Positions 8,905 to 18,671 of a stretch of DNA of 64,000 bases are shown here, piece after piece. The DNA lies in NCBI RefSeq assembly GCF_003072645.1, contig NZ_CP028897.1:1191658-1255657 (forward strand). The letters run 5' to 3'. The notes below the pieces were generated by a model. The model was not told where the DNA came from. It saw only the letters and a program-made list of their open reading frames with translations, and did not search any database. The first letter of the stretch is position 1. The number at the start of each line of letters is the position of its first letter. The stretch comes from Dongshaea marina. Its GTDB lineage: Bacteria > Pseudomonadota > Gammaproteobacteria > Enterobacterales > Aeromonadaceae. The translations under genes were made by a program, and so were the position numbers.

Positions 8905-10452
8905 ATGCCAACGGTGCATATCACCATGCGAAAACTCAAAGAGATCCTCAGACTCAAGTACCAAGGCGGCCTGAGTCACCGCCAGATCGCAAGCAGCCTG
9001 TCTGTGTCTCCGTCGACTGTGTCCAATTACTGCAAAAGGGCCCAACAGATGGGGCTATGCCAATGGCCTCTGCCTGCTGAGTGGGATGAAGAGCGGCTGC
9101 GCCGTGAGTTCCTTGAGACCCGGATCACGGTTCGTCAGACACCTCCTCTGCCGGATTGGGCCGTGGCCCATCAGGAGCTCAGACGCAAAGGGATGACGCT
9201 ACAACTCCTGTGGGAGGAGTATGCTGAGCGACATCCCAAGAACCACTACAGCTATAACCATTACTGCATGCGTTATCGTGAGTGGCGTAAATGCCAGTCT
9301 CCCTCAATGCGTCAGAGCCATAAAGCCGGTGAAAAACTGTTTGTTGATTACTGCGGTCCAACCGTGCCCATCGTGGATCCGAGGACTGGGGAGGAGCGTC
9401 GGGCTCAGATCTTTGTCGCTGTGATGGGTGCATCCAGCTACACCTACGCCGATGCAACCTTGAGTCAGGGGCTGGAAGACTGGGTGATGAGCCATAAACG
9501 GGCCTTCGAATTTCTGGGGGGAGTACCAGAGATGATCGTTCCGGATAATCTCAAAAGCGGAGTCAGTAGAGCGTGTCGCTACGAGCCAGATCTCAATCCT
9601 ACCTATCAGCAGCTGGCTGCACACTATGGTGTTGCAGTGCTTCCTGCCCGTCCTTACAAGCCCAAAGATAAAGCCAAGGCTGAGGTGGGCGTGCAGATCG
9701 TTGAGCGCTGGATCCTGGCAAAACTGCGCCATGAGACCTTCTTCAGTCTGGCTCAGCTAAACCAGCGGATCGGGGCTCTGCTCACCGAGTTGAACAATCG
9801 CCCGTTCAAGAAGCTGCCGGGAAGCCGTAAATCACAGTTTGAATTGCTAGACAAACCGGTGCTCAAATCGCTGCCTCAAAACCCCTATCAGTTCACCCGG
9901 GTGAAGGCGGTTCGGGTTCATATCGACTATCACATCGAGCTCGACAAGCACTACTACTCGGTTCCCTATACCCTGCTCAAACGCAAGCTTGAAGCGCATA
10001 TCTGCGACAACCTGGTACGGATCTATCATGGTGGTCGCTGTGTCGCGACACATCCACGCAGCTATCAGCAGGGAGGGCAAACCACCCACCCCGATCATAT
10101 GCCGGTCGCACACCAAAAGCAGATGCAATGGACCCCGGGACGCTTTCTGAACTGGGCTCAGGAGATAGGCCCCTCCACGCTTGCGGTGATCAAACAGCTG
10201 CTCTACCGAAAGTCCCACCCGGAGCTTGGATATCGGGCCAGCCTTGGGATCCTCAACCTGGAAAAGCGATATGGACGCCCCCGCTTAGAAGCGGCCTGCC
10301 AGCGAGCAGACCGAACGGGCGTTTACTATCAGAAAGGGATCCGCTCCATCCTGGAAAAGGGGCTGGATGGCCAGCCACTGCCCGAAACTCAGCCGGATCG
10401 TCTGGCGGAGCTCACTCACCTCAATATCCGTGGCTCAGGCTACTATCACTAA
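8905..10452 (+). CDS. istA: IS21-family transposase IstA
   Basis: A 515-aa DDE transposase. The N-terminal helix-turn-helix (GLSHRQIASSLSVSPSTVSNY, near 20-45) binds the element ends. The integrase core has its three acidic residues in LFVDYCGPTVPI, EMIVPDNLKSGV and KDKAKAEVGVQIVERW. The start at 8905 is chosen because GGAGAG precedes it and the protein then begins MPTVHITMRKL; an upstream in-frame start adds only eight unlikely residues. It is cotranscribed with istB, nine bases downstream. Confidence 0.95.
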   Translation: MPTVHITMRKLKEILRLKYQGGLSHRQIASSLSVSPSTVSNYCKRAQQMGLCQWPLPAEWDEERLRREFLETRITVRQTPPLPDWAVAHQELRRKGMTLQLLWEEYAERHPKNHYSYNHYCMRYREWRKCQSPSMRQSHKAGEKLFVDYCGPTVPIVDPRTGEERRAQIFVAVMGASSYTYADATLSQGLEDWVMSHKRAFEFLGGVPEMIVPDNLKSGVSRACRYEPDLNPTYQQLAAHYGVAVLPARPYKPKDKAKAEVGVQIVERWILAKLRHETFFSLAQLNQRIGALLTELNNRPFKKLPGSRKSQFELLDKPVLKSLPQNPYQFTRVKAVRVHIDYHIELDKHYYSVPYTLLKRKLEAHICDNLVRIYHGGRCVATHPRSYQQGGQTTHPDHMPVAHQKQMQWTPGRFLNWAQEIGPSTLAVIKQLLYRKSHPELGYRASLGILNLEKRYGRPRLEAACQRADRTGVYYQKGIRSILEKGLDGQPLPETQPDRLAELTHLNIRGSGYYH

Positions 10453-10461
10453 GGATCAAAG

Positions 10462-11217
10462 ATGACAGAACAACTCAAACAGCAACTTCGGGAGCTGAAA
10501 CTAAGTGGTATCCGGGATGCCCTGGAAAGGCAACATCAGCAACCCGGGCACTACCAGGAACTCGGGTTCGAAGAGCGACTCAGCCTGCTGCTGGAGCAGG
10601 AGCTGACGGATCGGTCTCAGCGGCGGATCGAGCGCCTTATCAAGCAGGCCCGATTCCGGCTGCAGGCAAATCTGGAGCAACTGGATTATCGAAGTGATCG
10701 CGGCTTGCATAGAGCCCAGATCCGCTCACTGGCAGAGGGATACTGGCTTAGCCTGGGGCAGACTCTGATCCTGACCGGGGCGACCGGGTGCGGGAAAACC
10801 TATCTGGCCTGCGCCCTGGGCCATCACTTCTGTCTGCAGGGACTCGGGGTTCGCTACTTCCGGTTTAAAGAGCTGCTGGAGCAACTGCAGCTGGCTCAGG
10901 CTGATGGCAGCTATCGAAAGCTGATGGTTCAGTTGAGAAACACGCCGCTTCTGATCCTCGATGACTGGGGACTGGAGTCGCTGAATGCGCTTCAGCGTAG
11001 CGATCTACTGGAGTTAATCGATGCTCGCCATGGTCACGGAGCCACACTGATCGGCAGCCAGCTTCCGCTGGAGCACTGGCACACAATGATCGGTGAATCA
11101 ACCCATGCGGATGCGATCCTGGATCGTCTGGTTCATGGAGCGATCCGTGTAGAATTATGCGGAGAATCGATGAGAAAAATCACCGCAGAGTTGACGGATG
11201 CCGATCACTCAGGGTAA
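10462..11217 (+). CDS. istB: IS21-family ATP-binding helper protein IstB
   Basis: A 251-aa AAA+ ATPase of the DnaA/DnaC-like clade that assists IstA in target selection and strand transfer. Walker A is GATGCGKT (106-113) and Walker B is LLILDDWG near 155-162. The C-terminal RLVHGAIRVELCGESMRK motif is typical of IstB. Length is normal for the family. AAGGATCAAAG precedes the ATG. Confidence 0.95.
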   Translation: MTEQLKQQLRELKLSGIRDALERQHQQPGHYQELGFEERLSLLLEQELTDRSQRRIERLIKQARFRLQANLEQLDYRSDRGLHRAQIRSLAEGYWLSLGQTLILTGATGCGKTYLACALGHHFCLQGLGVRYFRFKELLEQLQLAQADGSYRKLMVQLRNTPLLILDDWGLESLNALQRSDLLELIDARHGHGATLIGSQLPLEHWHTMIGESTHADAILDRLVHGAIRVELCGESMRKITAELTDADHSG

Positions 11218-12900
11218 AAAATAACCCAGTCTGTGAGACGGGATGTTGAGGTGATCGACATCATATTATTCGGTGATCGCCATCGCGATAATACGCAATA
11301 ATGAGTCGGGGCAGACCATGTATGCGACGCTTCCTGATACCAGTGGAACGCAAATTCAGTTACCCCAGGGGATAACTAAAAAGTGCTTATCTACTTCATC
11401 TGATTTTAAGACAGGGCGAATCTACTTTAGTGAAAAGCAGGATGGAACATCTAAAGATGATGAAGCCTTTGTTGAGATGGGCGATGGATGGAATGTGGTG
11501 TGGAATCTGACCAATGTCGATAGCTTCATTCTCCCGATGCAGCTGCAGATCAACTATGACAACGGAACCACTCAGACGGTTGGTATCAAATCCGGAAATA
11601 CCCGGGATGGGATGATCCATAAATTAGAGATTGAGATGAAGGCTGCGGGCGATGATTATCCTGCTAGCTCCTTCTTTAAAGGTAACAAGGTGATTGCTCC
11701 TGGAAAGGTAAGCTATTCGGGGGATGACAAGCTCTGGAGCAGCGCTATCCAGGATGGGTTGAATAGCCTGGTGAAGCTTGGTCAGAACTTTAGCATTACC
11801 TATGGTCCGGAAACCTACAAAAACTTCCAATCCATAGGCGGAGGAAAGTACTCGGTCGATCTCTATTACAACGCAAATCTGGTGCAGACTGTAACTATCT
11901 GGGGTGTGAACAGTTATAACGCCGCGGCAGGGGAGATCCCATCCGATGAAAAAAATATCAGTGATAAAGAGAAACAGGGTCATCGATTTGCAGCACTTAT
12001 AGGTTCAGCGATTAACCGTGGAGTATTGGGAACTCCATCATCCTGGAGCAATCAGGATGACTATTTCCAGGGCTCCAATCGGGGATATAATGTTTACGCT
12101 AAAGTTATTCATGAAAACTCGATTGACAAGAAAGCCTATGGCTTCTCCTACTCTGACTACTATGGACACGCGGCAGCTCTTTCTTTAGGTGATGCTAACC
12201 CAGGTAGCGTTACTCTTAGAATACTGCCCCTGAGTAATGCAAACACCGTCAGTTGGGATAATCCAAATCTAACGGTTCACTATGATCAGGCTCCCGATCA
12301 GGGCAAGGGAACGGCAAGCTTCAATGGGAATGCATCCTATCAACAGGATCATATCTCCTATAGCTGCAGCATCAGCGATGGGCAAAAAACTATAAGCTCT
12401 GCGACTTGTACGGTTAGCAGTGATAATTCGGGTCTGAGTTTTTATAGTCAGAGCGCAGAGAACCTGGCTGGTGATACCCTGAAAGTCACGGCTCGGGATG
12501 ATTCTAACCCTGACATCAAGCCTGTGACGGTCGAGGCAATTATTCCCGGGAAGAAACCAACGCCTCCCGTCTCTGATACACCCTGGTATCGGATCTGGTC
12601 TCAGGGTAAGCGAGCAACTGTGGTGAAGGGAGTCCAGACCAAGACTGAGTCGGTTGGTTCAATTACTCACCAGGATATCCAGGTTGCCAATGGTCAACTG
12701 GAAGTTCAGATCCCGGGGGGGCTGTGTGCCAGTATGATTTGAACACTTACACACTAGGCACTTTTACCGATCCCGGCAAGTCAGTATGTAATGAGCTGGT
12801 GAATTCAGGCAGTGGATCCGGATCCCAAAGTGATCCGTACAACATTAACCTCGGCGGTGATATGTAACCTCCTGAAAGAGTTTTACCAATGTCAGCTGAA

Positions 12901-12922
12901 GCCCTGCAACGCAGGGCTTTTT
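12901..12922 (+). terminator. Rho-independent terminator after the first GH64-like gene
   Basis: Stem GCCCTGC-AAC-GCAGGGC followed by five T, 33 bp downstream of the restored stop at 12867. It shows that the first and second GH64-like genes are separate transcription units. Confidence 0.88.
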
Positions 12923-13072
12923 CATGGTTGTTAGATAATCAATTGCAGATCTGATCAGAGCTACCCCTTGGCACAAAAATCGAATGTCACTCCCTTGCGT
13001 GTCAAAAACACATTGCTGTAGCGGGCGGTAAAGACCCATCAAACAGCAAGAGCTATCAATTTTTGGGAGAGT

Positions 13073-15105
13073 GTGATGACCAAGATATATAAGTTTAAGA
13101 TTTGCGTAGTCGCAGCCTTAGTGCTGATCTTTTGTGGTCATGGAGCAGTTGCATCTACAGTGCAGGTAAATATTGACCTGAGTCAGGTAAACAACCAGGC
13201 GGTCAATTTAGATAGTGTGTATTTGCTGGTCAGCGGAAAGTGTTCACAGGATTCCCCTTACCCGGGGAAGCCTTGTTATATAAGCTTTGATCAATCTGGA
13301 GAACCAACTTACAAACCAGCTTCGAGCGTGAAAAGCTCTAAGGATGAGTCGGTGCTGCTGTCTAAGCTTCCTAAAGATGGCAAACAAGCTTATATCAAGG
13401 TACCTCATCTGGAGTCCGGGCGGATCTGGCTATCTATCGGTAAACCTCTGGATATGAAGACGAATAAGGACGGCTCAATAGAGCAACCCAATGTGACGCC
13501 GGATGTACTTAATGCCATGAACGCCAATAGTGCTATCTTGTACGATAAATTTGAGTTTACCTTTGGGCTAAAGGACGGTGGCTATAAGACGGTTATTAAT
13601 ACCACCAGTGTCGATTTTGCATCCCTTCCCTACATGATTCATCAGAAAGATACGGTGCCCGTCATGCCTGCGGCTGGCTATGGTCGGGGTGGAGATATGT
13701 TAGCACAGATGGAAAAGCTTGTTCCGGACTGGAGCAGTTCCTCCTGGGCTAAACTGGTCCAGTATGAATATATTGATAATCAGCCTCAGGTTGGTAATGG
13801 GGCAACGGATGCAGCCGCTAAAAATTTACTGAGGATCCACGCTCCGGGCCGGGACTCAATGAAGCAGTATTGGCCTAAGGACTATCTGGTTCCCTATCTT
13901 GAGAAGATTCAGCAGCATTATACCGCTCAGAATAAACAGGGCCTGAGGGTCACTATTAATACGGATCAATCGACCTGGTATGGGACTTTCAGCGGCTCGG
14001 TTCTTAGCTTCAACAAGTATTCTGCGAAAGGCAATATCATTGCAACCGAGAGCTTTGATTTCTCTGATGACTCAGGGCACTCGGTGAGTGACTCCATCTT
14101 TATGGGAGCGGAAGGTATTTTTTCGGCATCGGGCCAGAATCCTCCGACCGCCAAAGATGAGCTCGCCAAGGCATTGACCGCGACCATTCAGGCCGGACTT
14201 CTGATGCGTACTAAAAGTGTGCTACCTATTATCCCGCCGGGAAAAGATCAAATCAGTTATACGGATCTTTCTCCAGAGGTGGTGAAGCGCGTTGAGCGCA
14301 AGTATCTCTATAATCAGGGGGGAAATTTTGTCTCAGGATATACCCCGAATATTTGTGGCACCGGTGGTGAGCCCTGTACCAATATCTACGCTGCGGCAAT
14401 GCATGCATTCGGCGATGCCGTTACATATCCAAACGTTTATGGCTTCGCTTATGCAGATTATCTGGGGCTCGATAGTACCGCAACATCAAGTAATTTCTCG
14501 CCAGCTACTGTGATCATTAGCTTCGGTGATATGCAGGGCAGAGTTGTTGAACACCCGGGGAAGGTCAGGATTCAATCGGCCATAGACGGTACTGTGACTC
14601 TGGTGAGAACCGAAGGGACCAGCGGTAAGATAGATGCTGAGCTCAGGGTGATTGGCGCGAATACGGCCTTAGCTTTCTCTTTTGCCGATGGAGAGGGGGG
14701 CAGGATCAGCCCAAGGTGGTGAGCTTTGGGAAGCAGGGGGACCAAATACAACTCGTTGATCTTGCACATCCGGACTATGTTGATTCGGATCCGGTGACTG
14801 AAAGTGGAGCCATACCGGCCTGGTATCAATTTACTACGGCGAGCACAGCTGCTGGCAAAAGCACATCAATCAATGGACAGAAGATTCCCGGAGCAGCCGC
14901 AAGCCCCTCTTTGATGCTAGGTGATGGAAAGTTGATGACTCTTTCTGTCACTTCAAGTGGTCTGTCATGTCAATACATTCTCGATAAGGGCCTGGTTACT
15001 TATATATCAAAAGAACCCCTCTGCTGGCAGCTCCCTGCAAAAGCTGATAGTGGCAGTGGAACCAAAGAGAGCCCATTCCACTTTGGGCTGGGTGGGGACC
15101 TATGA
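13073..15105 (+). CDS. Secreted GH64-like (beta-1,3-glucanase type) protein, frameshifted
   Basis: About 677 aa when one G is added to the run at 14695-14700; as given, the frame ends at 14722 and resumes to 15105. The signal peptide is IYKFKICVVAALVLIFCGHG then AVAS. GH64-like segments are SGRIWLSIGKPLD (near 120), TSVDFASLPYMI, NLLRIHAPGRDS, and YPNVYGFAYADYLGLDS. The C-terminus (LGLGGDL) matches that of the interrupted paralogue just upstream. It is predicted to be exported and to bind or hydrolyse beta-1,3-glucan. The catalytic acids could not be placed with certainty, so hydrolysis is not proven. Confidence 0.75.
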
Positions 15106-15173
15106 GCAGAGACTGATGCTCCTTTCAGCCAGATGCCAGCCCTGGGGCTGGCATCGATTTGCAAGCGTCCATG

Positions 15174-15542
15174 TTATCCCAGTAGCTGAAGTAGCTCGGA
15201 GTCATCAAACCCTATGGTAATCGCCTCTGCATTTGCCAACACACTGCCTTCAAACTGTGGGCCCTGAATATAATTGAGGAGCACACCTGCGACCTCCTCC
15301 AGGGCAGATGTTTCATTGGCAAAGGAGAAGCTTTCAAGGCTGAGACAGCCATTTTCCGGGGTGTAATCCTCATCACAGGCCCAGTTATCATCCGTGGGAT
15401 CATAACTGGCTGAGCCCATCAGGTAGAGCTGATATCCCTGGGGGCTTTGAAACATCCCGAAATTAAAGGCGATGATGTCGGAGTCGGCTTGTTCGGTGAT
15501 TTGAGCTAACCACTGGTGAATGGTCTGTTCGAGAGAGGGCAT
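15174..15542 (-). CDS. Conserved-looking protein of unknown function, 122 aa
   Basis: Not recognised. The start at 15542 is chosen because AGGAGA lies seven bases upstream; longer in-frame starts add an Arg-rich stretch overlapping the next gene's promoter. The protein is acidic, with no signal peptide or membrane segment, and begins MPSLEQTIHQWLAQITEQ. It has an aromatic centre (GMFQSPQGYQLYLMGS) and many acidic residues near the end. The shape suggests a small soluble cytosolic protein. It lies convergent with the GH64-like gene and divergent from the solute-binding gene. Confidence 0.6.
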   Translation of the reverse strand: MPSLEQTIHQWLAQITEQADSDIIAFNFGMFQSPQGYQLYLMGSASYDPTDDNWACDEDYTPENGCLSLESFSFANETSALEEVAGVLLNYIQGPQFEGSVLANAEAITIGFDDSELLQLLG

Positions 15543-15666
15543 TGAGGTTCTCCTGTGTCCTGGTCTTCCACATGGTACTGGAAATAGAGGTGCATGCCCA
15601 ATCATAGCTCTTGAGCTGATTACAACTGCTAAAATTACAACACGGATCAGGGATAGAGGGTAGCTT

Positions 15667-16472
15667 ATGAGATGGCTCATCCTGCTCGGAGCAATGGCAG
15701 GCATAATCTTGGGTTCGACTGCCAGCCAAGCGGCAGCGCAAAAAGTGATTATCTATGGTGATGAAGACTACCCACCCTATAGCTTTATGGAGGGAGGAGA
15801 GGCTAAGGGGATCTATACAGAGATCGTGAAACGCGCCTTCTCCCGGATGAAAAACTATGATGTGAGTATTCGCCTGGTTCCCTGGAAGCGTGGATTGAAG
15901 ATGATCGAAGATGGAACCGCTCTCGCACTGTACCCCCTTATCTTCATATCTACAAACGCCCCTATATGTGGCCCTACTCTATTCCCATCATCTACGAGCG
16001 GGTCTCGGTCTTCTGCCATGAGGATGTGCTTGCCCAATCCCTGAGAGCCCGTTGGCCGGAAGATTATTATGGACTGATTATCGGCAATAATGCTGGCTTT
16101 GCTATCGGTGGAGATAAATTCTGGAAGGCGGTGAAGAAGGGACGGATCAAGATCCAGGAGGTAGGAGGGACCCGGCAGAATATTCTAAAAATGGGGCTTA
16201 AGCGAATTGATTGCTATATCAATGACAGGATCTCTATCCTCTGGGAGCTGAAGAAGCTCAAGGCCACTGGTGAGTATCAGGAGGGAGTCCGCCACGCCAA
16301 ACTGCTGGAGGGGGCAACCATCTCCATTGAGCAAGGTTTTCTTGGATTCACCGATAAAGATAAGGGCAAGTTTCCCTATAAGACAGACTTCATCAAGGAG
16401 TTTGATACAGTGATCTATAGTATGCGCCGCACCGGTGAGTTGCAGGAGATCATTGAGAGTTACGTCCGTTAA
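15667..16472 (+). CDS. Periplasmic solute-binding protein (SBP_bac_3 type), frameshifted
   Basis: About 268 aa when one C is added to the run at 15933-15937. The corrected reading is ALYPPYLHIYKRPYMWPYS, matching ALYPPYLRVKDRPYIWPYS of the adjacent paralogue. The signal peptide is RWLILLGAMAGIILGSTASQA; the mature protein starts with VIIYGDEDYPPYSF, typical of polar amino-acid binding proteins. No permease or ATPase gene lies nearby, so it may serve a remote transporter or a sensor. It forms a tandem pair with the next gene. Confidence 0.8.
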
Positions 16473-16504
16473 TGGGGCACCATGGCTGGTGACAGGAGCA
16501 CTGA

Positions 16505-17308
16505 ATGAGAAGATTGGGCGTGTTTTTGTGCCTGATGGCGCTTTGCATCGGTTACAGTGCTCAGGCTAAGCTCCAGGAGGTCATTGTCTACGGAGATGCA
16601 AACTACCCACCCTACAGTTATCTGGAGAAGAATGAGGCGAAGGGGATCTATACTAAGCTGCTGCGCAAAATTTTTTCTCAGATGAAAGGGTACAGGGTGG
16701 AGATCAAGCTGGTACATTGGCGACAAGGCTTGGAGTTGCTGCGTCAGGGGACGGGTTTTGCTCTCTATCCGCCTTATTTGCGAGTCAAGGATCGTCCCTA
16801 TATCTGGCCCTATTCTCTGCCACTACTCCAGGAAACAGTGGTGACCTACTGCCGTGAGAAGGTTCTGGAGAGCTCGTTACGACCCCGTTGGCCCAAGGAT
16901 TATTACGGCTTGGTGATAGGTAATAATTCGGGTTTCTTGGTGGGAGGCCCTGAGTTTTTTGAGGCGGAACGCCAGGGAAAGCTTAAGATCACAGAGGCGC
17001 GCAGTGCCCGGGAAAACTTGTTGCTACTAGGGATGCGTAAGACCGACTGTTATATCAATGATCGCCACTCGATCTTATGGGAGCTGAAAAAGCTTAAAAG
17101 CAGTGGAGAGTATCTTCCCGGAGAAAAGGGTGTCCAGATTTTTGAGGGGGCAACCATCTCCACCGAACAGGCCTTTGTCGGCTTTACCAACCGGGATAAT
17201 GGTAAGTTCTCTTTCAAGCAAGACTTTCTCCGCCAGTTTAATAGCATTCTCTATGAGATGCAGCGCAGAGGTGAGCTACAACAGCTACGTGAAGAGTTTG
17301 TTCGTTAG
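16505..17308 (+). CDS. Periplasmic solute-binding protein (SBP_bac_3 type)
   Basis: A 267-aa intact paralogue of the preceding gene, 32 bp downstream and probably cotranscribed. The signal peptide is RRLGVFLCLMALCIGYSAQA. The mature start has VIVYGDANYPPYSYLE, and the central DCYINDRHSILWELKKLKSSG and C-terminal GFTNRDNGKFSF are shared with the twin. It belongs to the family 3 periplasmic binding fold with two lobes. The ligand is unknown, probably a small polar compound. No transporter partner is in view. Confidence 0.87.
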   Translation: MRRLGVFLCLMALCIGYSAQAKLQEVIVYGDANYPPYSYLEKNEAKGIYTKLLRKIFSQMKGYRVEIKLVHWRQGLELLRQGTGFALYPPYLRVKDRPYIWPYSLPLLQETVVTYCREKVLESSLRPRWPKDYYGLVIGNNSGFLVGGPEFFEAERQGKLKITEARSARENLLLLGMRKTDCYINDRHSILWELKKLKSSGEYLPGEKGVQIFEGATISTEQAFVGFTNRDNGKFSFKQDFLRQFNSILYEMQRRGELQQLREEFVR

Positions 17309-17362
17309 TTATACAGGAGACTACCGAAGAAGCTCTGCGATTGCCCTTTGATGTATTAAGCC

Positions 17363-17405
17363 AGCTGTCTCAGGTGAGGCATAAGCGGTCTCACCTGAGA
17401 CAGCT
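17363..17405 (+). terminator. Long perfect hairpin after the solute-binding pair
   Basis: AGCTGTCTCAGGTGAG (17363-17378) is perfectly complementary to 17390-17405 across an 11-nt loop. No T tract follows. It lies 55 bp past the stop of the second binding-protein gene and most likely ends or stabilises that transcript. Confidence 0.65.
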
Positions 17406-17566
17406 TAGATACTTAGGCTGACGGAAATTGCATGCCAAGTTCATTTGATCGGCCTGTCCGCATTCAGCCTGAACATGAGTAAAAGGTCTGAGGGCCAACA
17501 CTATTTTAGCAACACCTGAGGGGCATGAGTTAAAATATGAACTCGGTATGAAAATAAAATTATAAT

Positions 17567-18541
17567 TTGAATGTGGATTACATGGATAAAAAAATAATAT
17601 ATAGCATGGGAATAAGACAGCTTGAGCTATTTCTGAGAATCTATGAAACTCAAAGTATTTCAGAAGCCGCAGTTATCTGTAACCTAACCCAGTCTGCTGT
17701 GACCAAGAGCCTCAGAAAGCTAGAAGAGCTACTAGGCTTGACTCTTTTCTATCGGCATACCAGGGATGTATCTGCAACTGAAGCGGCACATATATTATAT
17801 CCTTATGCATTAAATATATTTACAGAATCATTGAGTTTTGAAGAAAAGTCGATTCAGCTTAGAGATGGAGCTGAGGGCTCTGTGAGAGTCGGATTTGGTC
17901 CTCTGGTCTCATATCTATTTAGCTCAAGATTGGCCAGGGTTATATCATCACAAAACCCTAATGTGGATGTAAATTTTCTCAGTGGTCATTTTGAAGAGCT
18001 TAAGAGCAAGTTATTCAATCATGAATTAGATTTCTTTATCTGTGACTCACGGTCTATTAATCACATTCCTGATCCGGAACGGTTCGTTACAAATAAAGTA
18101 GCAACATTTCCTCTGATATCAGTCACATCTCCAGATGCACCATTCCTAACAGCTGGGGTGGATCTATTATCATGCCCCTGGGCGCTTCCAAAGATTGGTT
18201 ATCAGTATATGAATTACATTCCGGAGCGTGTATTCATGATGCTGAAACAAATTGGAAAAATCCGTTATGGGATCGATGACTTAAATACTTGCATCGAACT
18301 TGCTAAGTCTGGGCAGGCATTGACAATAACAACAAGGTTTATGGTCAAAGATGAAATAGATAATGGTGAGTTAATTGAGTTTTCTTTACCTTTAGAGCAG
18401 TTTAGAGAGCATAGTCTCTCTATTTATTCGCTACGCTCCAGGACATTGTCTCACACTGGGAAGGAGATGCAGGCTTTCCTCAAGAGTTGTATTTCATCCT
18501 GGTTTTGTGATTTGGAAAGTCAGTTATCTACAACCTGCTGA
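17567..18541 (+). CDS. LysR-family transcriptional regulator
   Basis: About 324 aa. The winged helix-turn-helix is at about 14-75 (RQLELFLRIYETQSISEAA...LTQSAVTKSLRKLEELLG), followed by the periplasmic-binding-like effector domain (VRVGFGPLVSYLF near 105). The start may be at residue 6 (MDKKI) or 14 instead of the first codon. The DNA is visibly more AT-rich than its left neighbours, suggesting acquisition. It is not divergently paired with an obvious target; candidates are the binding-protein pair upstream or the coiled-coil gene downstream. Confidence 0.9.
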   Translation: MNVDYMDKKIIYSMGIRQLELFLRIYETQSISEAAVICNLTQSAVTKSLRKLEELLGLTLFYRHTRDVSATEAAHILYPYALNIFTESLSFEEKSIQLRDGAEGSVRVGFGPLVSYLFSSRLARVISSQNPNVDVNFLSGHFEELKSKLFNHELDFFICDSRSINHIPDPERFVTNKVATFPLISVTSPDAPFLTAGVDLLSCPWALPKIGYQYMNYIPERVFMMLKQIGKIRYGIDDLNTCIELAKSGQALTITTRFMVKDEIDNGELIEFSLPLEQFREHSLSIYSLRSRTLSHTGKEMQAFLKSCISSWFCDLESQLSTTC

Positions 18542-18671
18542 TACACAGATGGGTTGTCTGATGGTGTTTTATTTATAACTGAACACGATTAATATATTCC
18601 TGGAGTTAAGGTGCTAATCCACCTTATGATAAGGCGTACATTTTTACATATTTCAGCTCCGGGGAGTTATT

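Larger units (their letters stand above)
8671..11297 (+). mobile_element. Complete IS21-family insertion sequence
   Basis: A 2627-bp element carrying istA and istB. The termini are related inverted repeats beginning TGCGT, with GCGATCAC-containing blocks inside. It is flanked by an 8-bp direct repeat ATAATGAG (8663-8670 and 11298-11305), the target duplication. Removing the element plus one duplicate rejoins the host gene in frame. Both transposase genes look intact, so the copy may be recent and active. Confidence 0.95.
8548..12867 (+). pseudogene. Secreted GH64-like (beta-1,3-glucanase type) protein, split by IS21
   Basis: The 5' part (8548-8670) encodes a signal peptide (MKSFKVKKLAVAMVGLSGLA..., cleavage near AFA-GAP) and then CINVSFDNE. 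The frame resumes exactly after the insertion and its target duplication with SGQTMYATLP at 11306. The remainder carries GH64-like segments: TGRIYFSE, NVDSFILPMQLQI, LIGSAINRGVLG, and VIHENSIDKKAYGFSYSDY. A run of G at 12715-12721 is one base short; adding one restores a tail with CQYDLN and the stop at 12865-12867, as in the paralogue at 13073. The protein would export to act on laminarin-type beta-1,3-glucan. Function is inferred by family resemblance; the split makes the gene inactive as it stands. Confidence 0.75.
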
